Shown here: one piece after another, positions 59,840 to 64,000 of the stretch
Numbering within the stretch: the stretch's first letter is position 1
Layout: every line of letters begins with the position of its first letter
The notes under the pieces: generated by a model
Database searches by the model: none
What the model saw: the letters and a program-made list of their open reading frames with translations, nothing else
Told to the model about the DNA's origin: nothing
Assembly (NCBI RefSeq): GCF_045062745.1
Contig: NZ_JBJGED010000017.1
Location: 99,070-163,069 of the forward strand
Direction: 5' to 3'
Source: Paenibacillus_AA sp045062745
GTDB taxonomy: Bacteria > Bacillota > Bacilli > Paenibacillales > NBRC-103111
Length of the DNA stretch: 64,000 bases
Made by a program: the position numbers and the translations under genes

Positions 59840-59853
59840 TGCAAGCGCTTTCC
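59840..59853 (-). promoter_or_regulatory. Candidate cre (CcpA) site upstream of the lyase gene
   Basis: The minus strand reads GGAAAGCGCTTGCA, matching the cre consensus TGWAANCGNTNNCA at 13 of 14 positions. It lies 31 bases before the lyase TTG start, where bound CcpA would block transcription. The 212-base gap (59810-60021) otherwise holds the two divergent promoters. Confidence 0.6.
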
Positions 59854-60021
59854 TAATTCCCGCGGCAACGGGATGCGCTTGAAGCAATTCTATTATCGCT
59901 CCCTGGAAGAGTTCGAGACACGGACAAATGCGATGAGAATTTGGACATTTTGTGCTAAAATTCATATGAAAAGGGAAATGAATTTCGTTTCAATTAGGGC
60001 CGTGGAAAGGGGAACTTGCCG

Positions 60022-60927
60022 ATGACGAACCCGCAACTGCCATACTTGAAAACGCTATATTTGCCCGACATGGACTCCGCGTTTCGCGTCTACCAGACGC
60101 ATATCCGGACTACGAAACCGATCTTTTCGCGGCCTTGGCACGATCACCCGATGTTCGAGATCAACGTGGTGTTGGAAGGAAAACAGAACGTATGTATTGG
60201 GGATGTCATTCATGAGATGCAAAAGGGGGACGTCATCCTAATCCCGCCAGGGCTGACCCATCGGTTATCCGATACCGCCGGAACGGAATTGACATATTTC
60301 GCGTTGCATTTCGATGTGGAGGATTACCGGCTGCGTGCCATCCTCAGCCGGTTCCGATGCGGCTTCCACCCCTACGGGTCGCCGATCGAGACGGAGATCC
60401 GCCCAGCCCTGATGCAGCTGATTCAGACGTTCCGTGCTTCGGAGCATGTGGATATGAAGCACCCGGCGCACCGGATGCGGTTCACTTCCCAGCTGTTCGG
60501 CCTCTTCGCCGCCTTGGGCAGCGTGGAGGACCCCGGGGGACTCGCTGCAGGAGCGGACCCTACGAAGTACGCGGTCGCCCACCGCATGGCCGAACAATTC
60601 GAAGCGATCGCCTCAGCGGGCGACAGCGCCGGCACGATGCTCGGCATCAGCATCGCGCGCCTGGCCGAACAGTTGGGCTACAGCTCCGCCCACTGCTGCA
60701 GGCTGTTCCGCAGCGTGTACGGCGTGTCGCCCCGGCAATATCTATCCGGCGTCACTCTGCACCGGGCCCGGCTGGAGCTGCTCAATCCGCGGCAATCGCT
60801 CGAGCAAGTGGCCTCCAAGCTCGGGTACCAGGACGGCGCGCATTTCAGCAAGCAGTTCAAGCGCTGGACCGGCTGTTCGCCATCCGAGTACCGGAGACGG
60901 CAAATGCAGACGGATGCGGGGGGTTGA
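60022..60927 (+). CDS. AraC-family regulator with cupin domain, divergent from the lyase gene
   Basis: 301 residues from the ATG with GGGG nine bases upstream (a TTG two codons earlier is possible). The N-terminal cupin contains the HDHPMFEINVVLEG strand pair; the C-terminal AraC domain (about 200-298) has LAEQLGYSSAHCCRLF and VASKLGYQDGAHFSKQF. The head-to-head layout with the giant lyase makes it the likely activator of that gene, sensing released oligosaccharide. That link is inferred from position. Confidence 0.88.
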   Translation: MTNPQLPYLKTLYLPDMDSAFRVYQTHIRTTKPIFSRPWHDHPMFEINVVLEGKQNVCIGDVIHEMQKGDVILIPPGLTHRLSDTAGTELTYFALHFDVEDYRLRAILSRFRCGFHPYGSPIETEIRPALMQLIQTFRASEHVDMKHPAHRMRFTSQLFGLFAALGSVEDPGGLAAGADPTKYAVAHRMAEQFEAIASAGDSAGTMLGISIARLAEQLGYSSAHCCRLFRSVYGVSPRQYLSGVTLHRARLELLNPRQSLEQVASKLGYQDGAHFSKQFKRWTGCSPSEYRRRQMQTDAGG

Positions 60928-60941
60928 GGGTAAAACAGATA

Positions 60942-60965
60942 AAACCCACAATCGGATGCGGGTTT
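60942..60965. terminator. Terminator between AraC and toxin genes
   Basis: AAACCCACA/TGCGGGTTT form a stem with one mismatch. The minus-strand tail is T-rich (TTTTATCTGTTTTA), so it best serves the toxin-antitoxin transcript ending at 60971. Confidence 0.6.
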
Positions 60966-60970
60966 CTGGG

Positions 60971-61267
60971 TTAACTTTTAAGATAGAGTTTGAGCTCTTC
61001 ATAGAAATTTTCTCTGGACCCGGCTAGAATGACGACCACCAGATCTCCTTCTTCATTTTCTTCTAGCCGGTAGGCAATCTCGTAATTTGTGCCTTGATAG
61101 AAAATATCATATCCGTAAACGCCGGTTAAATCACCTGTTTTAGGTTCTCCAATTGATGGATCTAGCCGAATCGCTATAATGGCATCCAGATAAGCCTTCT
61201 TTAGCGGTTTTTCAACCAATTTCTTAAAATATCGTTTTGCTGGACTTAAATATGCGACTGGAAGCAT
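60971..61267 (-). CDS. RelE/ParE-family toxin
   Basis: 98 residues with the compact RelE/ParE fold: basic N-terminal helices (SPAKRYFKKLVEKPLKKAY), then LTGVYGYDIFYQGTNYEIAYRL and a closing strand and helix (VVVILAGSRENFYEELKLYL). RelE-type members cut mRNA on the ribosome and ParE-type members poison gyrase; the sequence alone does not decide. The ATG directly abuts the antitoxin stop (TAGATG), so the pair is translationally coupled. Both genes are more AT-rich than their neighbours, suggesting acquisition. Confidence 0.85.
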   Translation of the reverse strand: MLPVAYLSPAKRYFKKLVEKPLKKAYLDAIIAIRLDPSIGEPKTGDLTGVYGYDIFYQGTNYEIAYRLEENEEGDLVVVILAGSRENFYEELKLYLKS

Positions 61268-61654
61268 CTAATCCCCCATAACATCGCCAAAAATCTCTTC
61301 CGTCTCATCGTTGTCCTTGCTCTTATAGTTGCGGGCGACTTCGCCGGATTCGGCAATCAGATTTTTAATGGCACTGTGGAATTCGCTTTGTTTTTCTCGA
61401 AATTTCTTCAGCAGTTCATCGCCGGTCAATCCTTCTTTAATTAGATCAGCCAGAATAAGATCTGCAAAATAGTCGTTGCCCACATTTTCGCGAACAGGGC
61501 GCATGATGATGTTATTCCCCTTAATGCTGAATTCTACTTCGTCTTTGATCCCGGCCTGCTCGAATAGTTTTTGAGGAATTGTAACTTGGCGCTTCTGAGA
61601 GACACGCGCGCGCTTCCATTCCATTTGACCCACCGCCTCATTTGCAATTACCAT
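61268..61654 (-). CDS. AbrB/SpoVT-type antitoxin
   Basis: 128 residues. Residues 11-57 form a swapped-hairpin AbrB DNA-binding domain (ARVSQKRQVTIPQKLFEQAG, then VEFSIKGNNIIMRP). A helical C-terminal arm (LTGDELLKKFREKQSEFHSA) should wrap and block the toxin. GAGAGGGG lies six bases before the first ATG; an ATG at residue 11 is a second candidate. Antitoxin first, toxin second, stop and start adjacent, is the classic type II order. The antitoxin likely represses its own promoter. Confidence 0.85.
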   Translation of the reverse strand: MVIANEAVGQMEWKRARVSQKRQVTIPQKLFEQAGIKDEVEFSIKGNNIIMRPVRENVGNDYFADLILADLIKEGLTGDELLKKFREKQSEFHSAIKNLIAESGEVARNYKSKDNDETEEIFGDVMGD

Positions 61655-61716
61655 AGTTTACCCCTCTCTCAGTCGATTTATTCCTAGATTCCATTTTCTT
61701 TGTTTCTTTACTTCCC

Positions 61717-61745
61717 ATTTTACACACAAGATTTATCAATTGAAA
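61717..61745 (-). promoter_or_regulatory. Promoter of the toxin-antitoxin operon
   Basis: On the minus strand: TTTCAA (61740-61745), a 17-base spacer, TAAAAT (61717-61722), in an AT-rich stretch between the DUF72 stop and the antitoxin start. Confidence 0.5.
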
Positions 61746-61756
61746 GCCTTTTGTCT

Positions 61757-62611
61757 TCAAAACAACCCCAGCTGCTCCGGCGGAGGAGGCGGCAGGTCCG
61801 GATGCGGCAGCCCGAGCATGTCCATGAACTGCAGCGCGTTCTTCGCCGCGTCGCCGCCCGAGTTGTTGTTGAAGATGACGCACACTTCCACCGAGCCTTG
61901 CTCCAAAAGCCGCAGGTGCCCCACCCACTCGGCCAGCTCGGCCTCGCTGTAGCGGTACAGGTAGCGCACCTCCCGCCAGTCGCGGTCCGGCTGCTTCGTC
62001 CATCCATCGGCATTGCGGCCGTGGAACCGAACGATGGTCACGCCTGGATGCGTCGCCTTCAGTACGGTAGGCACCGAACCGGGCGCCACCTGCGGTTCGT
62101 CGCATACGCTGTGCATCCACCCCTCTGCCTCGAGGAAGGCGAGCGTCTTGTCCCGGAAGGCCGGGTTGAACCACGTCTGATGCCGGAATTCGAGCGCAAC
62201 CGGAACGTCCCCCATCCGCTCTTTGGCCTCCCGCAGAACCGCTACGTTGTCCCGGGTGCAATCAAACCAAGGCGGATACTGGAACAACACGGTCTTCAGC
62301 TTCCCCGCCTCCCGAACCGGACGGATGGAGTCGAGGAACGCCCGGAACATCGCATCCGTACTGTCGAACGGATTTTTGCCCCGCAAGTGCCCGGTCATCC
62401 CTTGGTACGCCTTCACCACGAAGGCAAAATCCACCGGCGTCTCCTCCGCCCACTTCGCATAGTTCCGCTCCGACTGCACGGCATAAAACGAGCTGTCCAC
62501 CTCTACCGTACTGAAATACCGGCCATATCGCTGCAGCCGGTCCTGAGCCGGCGTCCCGTCCGCATACAGGTCCCGGTGATCGCCCCACCCCGCCAAGCCG
62601 ATTCGAATCAT
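61757..62611 (-). CDS. DUF72 family TIM-barrel protein
   Basis: 284 residues from ATG to a Pro-rich tail (PPPPPEQLGLF). The family markers are visible: IRIGLAGWGDH at the start, YFSTVEVDSSFYA, FAFVVKAYQGMTGH, FQYPPWF, ALEFRHQTWF and the late CVIFNNNSGGDAAKNA. DUF72 (YecE-like) is a TIM barrel of unknown reaction. The ATG overlaps the PAP2 stop by four bases (ATGA) and lacks a good ribosome site, so it depends on translational coupling with that gene. A longer in-frame extension to 62980 overlaps PAP2 and is spurious. Confidence 0.9.
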   Translation of the reverse strand: MIRIGLAGWGDHRDLYADGTPAQDRLQRYGRYFSTVEVDSSFYAVQSERNYAKWAEETPVDFAFVVKAYQGMTGHLRGKNPFDSTDAMFRAFLDSIRPVREAGKLKTVLFQYPPWFDCTRDNVAVLREAKERMGDVPVALEFRHQTWFNPAFRDKTLAFLEAEGWMHSVCDEPQVAPGSVPTVLKATHPGVTIVRFHGRNADGWTKQPDRDWREVRYLYRYSEAELAEWVGHLRLLEQGSVEVCVIFNNNSGGDAAKNALQFMDMLGLPHPDLPPPPPEQLGLF

Positions 62612-63258
62612 ACAATCACACCCACTTTCCGCTCGCGCCGATGTTCGAAGATCCAGATCGAGAGCCCGAGCCATGTTCCGCTGGCCAAATACCCGCCCAA
62701 CACGTCGCTCGGATAATGCACGCCGAGGTAGATCCTGCTGATTCCGATACCCATAATAAATACTAGACTTCCTAGCACTAGCAGCACCCGGCCCGTCCGA
62801 CTCGCAATATGCCTCCACAGCAAGTAGGTCAGGACGCCGTAGAACGAGAACGCCCCCATCGAATGTCCGCTCGGGAAGCTGTAGCCGGTCTCTTCGATCA
62901 AGCGGTGAAGCGTAGGCCGTTCCCGGTGAAACAGAAGCTTGAGCGCGAAATTCAAAAGGGCCGAGCCGCCCGTCACCCACACGAACAACACGAGTTCCAT
63001 CCGATGGCGCAGCACCCGATATAAAAAGCCGACGATCAGCAAGCCTAGTATAGTGACGATTTCACCGGATCCGATCCATGTAAAGCATTTAAATAAGCGG
63101 GTCCACCCCGGTGCCTCCAAGCCCTGTACGGCGCGGATGATGTTCGAGTCGAATGCCGCTATTCTCTGAGTCCCGATCAGGATCGCCACTAGCCCGAATG
63201 CTAGAGCCAGCAGCAGGCTGATAAAGAAGCCCCGGGTCAGTCTCCATTTCAATCGCAT
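62608..63258 (-). CDS. PAP2-family membrane phosphatase
   Basis: 216 residues with six predicted membrane helices and the complete three-part acid phosphatase signature: KLLFHRERP (107-115), PSGH (129-132) and SRIYLGVHYPSD (174-185), giving the catalytic His132, Arg175, His181 and Asp185. These enzymes dephosphorylate undecaprenyl pyrophosphate or phosphatidic acid derivatives on the outer face of the membrane. GAGG lies ten bases before the ATG. First gene of a two-gene operon with DUF72. Confidence 0.93.
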   Translation of the reverse strand: MRLKWRLTRGFFISLLLALAFGLVAILIGTQRIAAFDSNIIRAVQGLEAPGWTRLFKCFTWIGSGEIVTILGLLIVGFLYRVLRHRMELVLFVWVTGGSALLNFALKLLFHRERPTLHRLIEETGYSFPSGHSMGAFSFYGVLTYLLWRHIASRTGRVLLVLGSLVFIMGIGISRIYLGVHYPSDVLGGYLASGTWLGLSIWIFEHRRERKVGVIV

Positions 63259-63445
63259 GTCCGAACATCCTCTTCTCTGTCTGGTGTGTGCCTGGCGGCT
63301 GCGAAGCTTCTTCCTACTTCGCTTCCCTGGGAGCCGTTTCCTTTATTATGGCCCCTCTTTTGCATGAACTGCAAATTTTCCATTACAATAATGACGTAAG
63401 GGTCCAAGCGTTTATATCACGCCATCACGCAAGGGAGGAAAAAGA

Positions 63446-64000
63446 ATGCTTCCGTTTGTGTTTCATAATCCTACAAGATTGATATTTGGCGACGGCCAGT
63501 TGGCCAAGCTCCCCGGCGAGCTCGCCGCCTATCCCGGGCGGGTGCTGCTCGTGTATGGAGGCGGCAGCATCAAGCGGTCCGGCCTATACGACCAAGTGAC
63601 CGCCAAGCTGCGGGAAGCCGGGGCCGAATGGTCGGAGCTGTCGGGCGTTGAGCCGAACCCGCGCCTGTCCACGGTGAACCAGGGGATCGATATATGCCGG
63701 CAGGATGACATTCGCTTCATTCTCGCCGTCGGCGGAGGCAGCGTCATCGATTGCGCCAAAGCGATCGCCATCGGAGCAAAATTCGAAGGCAATGTCTGGG
63801 ACATCATCGAGCGCAAAGCCACGGGCCGTGAAGCTCTCCCGCTCGGAACCGTGCTGACGCTCGCCGCCACCGGATCCGAGATGAATACGGCGTCCGTCAT
63901 CACGAACGAGGCGACGCTGGAGAAGCTCGGCTGGGGATCGCCGCTCGTCGCTCCGAAGTTCTCGATCCTCGATCCCGCCTATACGGTTACGGTCCCGAGA
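63446..64000 (+). CDS. Iron-containing alcohol dehydrogenase (BdhA/YugJ-like), N-terminal part
   Basis: The frame runs off the window end after 185 codons. It starts MLPFVFHNPTRLIFGDGQ, continues with the GGGSIKRSGLYDQV nucleotide-binding segment, GVEPNPRLSTV, and GGGSVIDCAKAIAIGA, the hallmark of class III iron-dependent dehydrogenases. The LAATGSEMNTASVIT stretch matches NADH-dependent butanol dehydrogenases. AGGGAGG lies seven bases before the ATG. It would reduce aldehydes such as butyraldehyde or methylglyoxal. The metal ligands lie beyond the window. Confidence 0.92.
   Translation, partial: MLPFVFHNPTRLIFGDGQLAKLPGELAAYPGRVLLVYGGGSIKRSGLYDQVTAKLREAGAEWSELSGVEPNPRLSTVNQGIDICRQDDIRFILAVGGGSVIDCAKAIAIGAKFEGNVWDIIERKATGREALPLGTVLTLAATGSEMNTASVITNEATLEKLGWGSPLVAPKFSILDPAYTVTVPR

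Noticed and set aside
62612..62980. Extended N-terminus for the DUF72 protein
   Set aside because: The upstream codons overlap the PAP2 gene; the conserved IRIGLAGWGDH opening begins at the later ATG in a typical ATGA overlap.

Overview
The window looks like chromosomal DNA from a GC-rich Firmicute of the Paenibacillaceae (Paenibacillus or Cohnella type). The reasons are strong AAGGAGG-type ribosome binding sites, rho-independent terminators, lipoprotein sugar-binding proteins without their own ATPase, large membrane-anchored AraC regulators, catabolite-response (cre) elements and a yybP-ykoY manganese riboswitch. The species cannot be fixed from the sequence alone. I see no rRNA, tRNA, CRISPR array, insertion sequence or prophage.

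Layout. 1-2.4 kb: the C-terminal end of an SNF2 helicase and an alpha/beta hydrolase. 2.4-8.4 kb (minus): a sugar ABC importer (two permeases, binding protein) and a membrane AraC sensor-regulator, with a cre-like site upstream. 8.5-12.8 kb (plus): two secreted stalk-domain proteins (one with a beta-propeller) and a 36-residue membrane peptide. 12.8-22.7 kb (minus): a second importer operon with AraC regulator, Gfo/Idh/MocA oxidoreductase and secreted M60 metallopeptidase. 23-25 kb: an azoreductase, then a TerC-family protein under a manganese riboswitch. 25-31.1 kb (plus): a third AraC/permease/permease/binding-protein set. 31.1-34.1 kb: Rrf2-DoxX, then an alpha/alpha-toroid-like protein with nanE. 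34.1-38.6 kb (minus): a potassium channel, an array of inverted repeats, and a murQ/DUF4434/ROK-kinase operon. 38.6-41.4 kb: a DMT exporter and a Tat-exported PhoX-type phosphatase. 41.5-46.4 kb (minus): an unusual repeat protein and an HtrA-type protease. 46.6-50 kb: GH4 glycosidase plus AraC regulator, guanine deaminase, DUF2007. 50-54 kb: DsbA-like protein, DUF6483-like protein, chemoreceptor, small helical protein. 54-61 kb: an 1877-residue secreted heparinase-type lyase diverging from an AraC regulator. 61-64 kb: a RelE/AbrB-type toxin-antitoxin pair, DUF72, PAP2 phosphatase and the start of an iron-dependent alcohol dehydrogenase.

The theme is polysaccharide and glycoprotein scavenging. 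Secreted enzymes (M60, large lyase) would release oligosaccharides, three CUT1 importers take them up, and intracellular enzymes (GH4, Gfo/Idh, NanE, MurQ, ROK kinase) feed them into central metabolism, each set with its own AraC regulator. All three importers lack an ATPase gene and presumably share one encoded elsewhere.

The most unusual locus is 41.5-43.9 kb. It encodes a 716-residue protein of no family I recognise, with four tandem repeats of exactly 104 residues between a (KPD)8 tract and a (GN)24 tract. A strong terminator lies 8 bases upstream of its ribosome binding site, so it may be controlled by attenuation. The neighbouring HtrA protease carries three PsbP/LpqN-like modules and appears frameshifted near its C-terminus.
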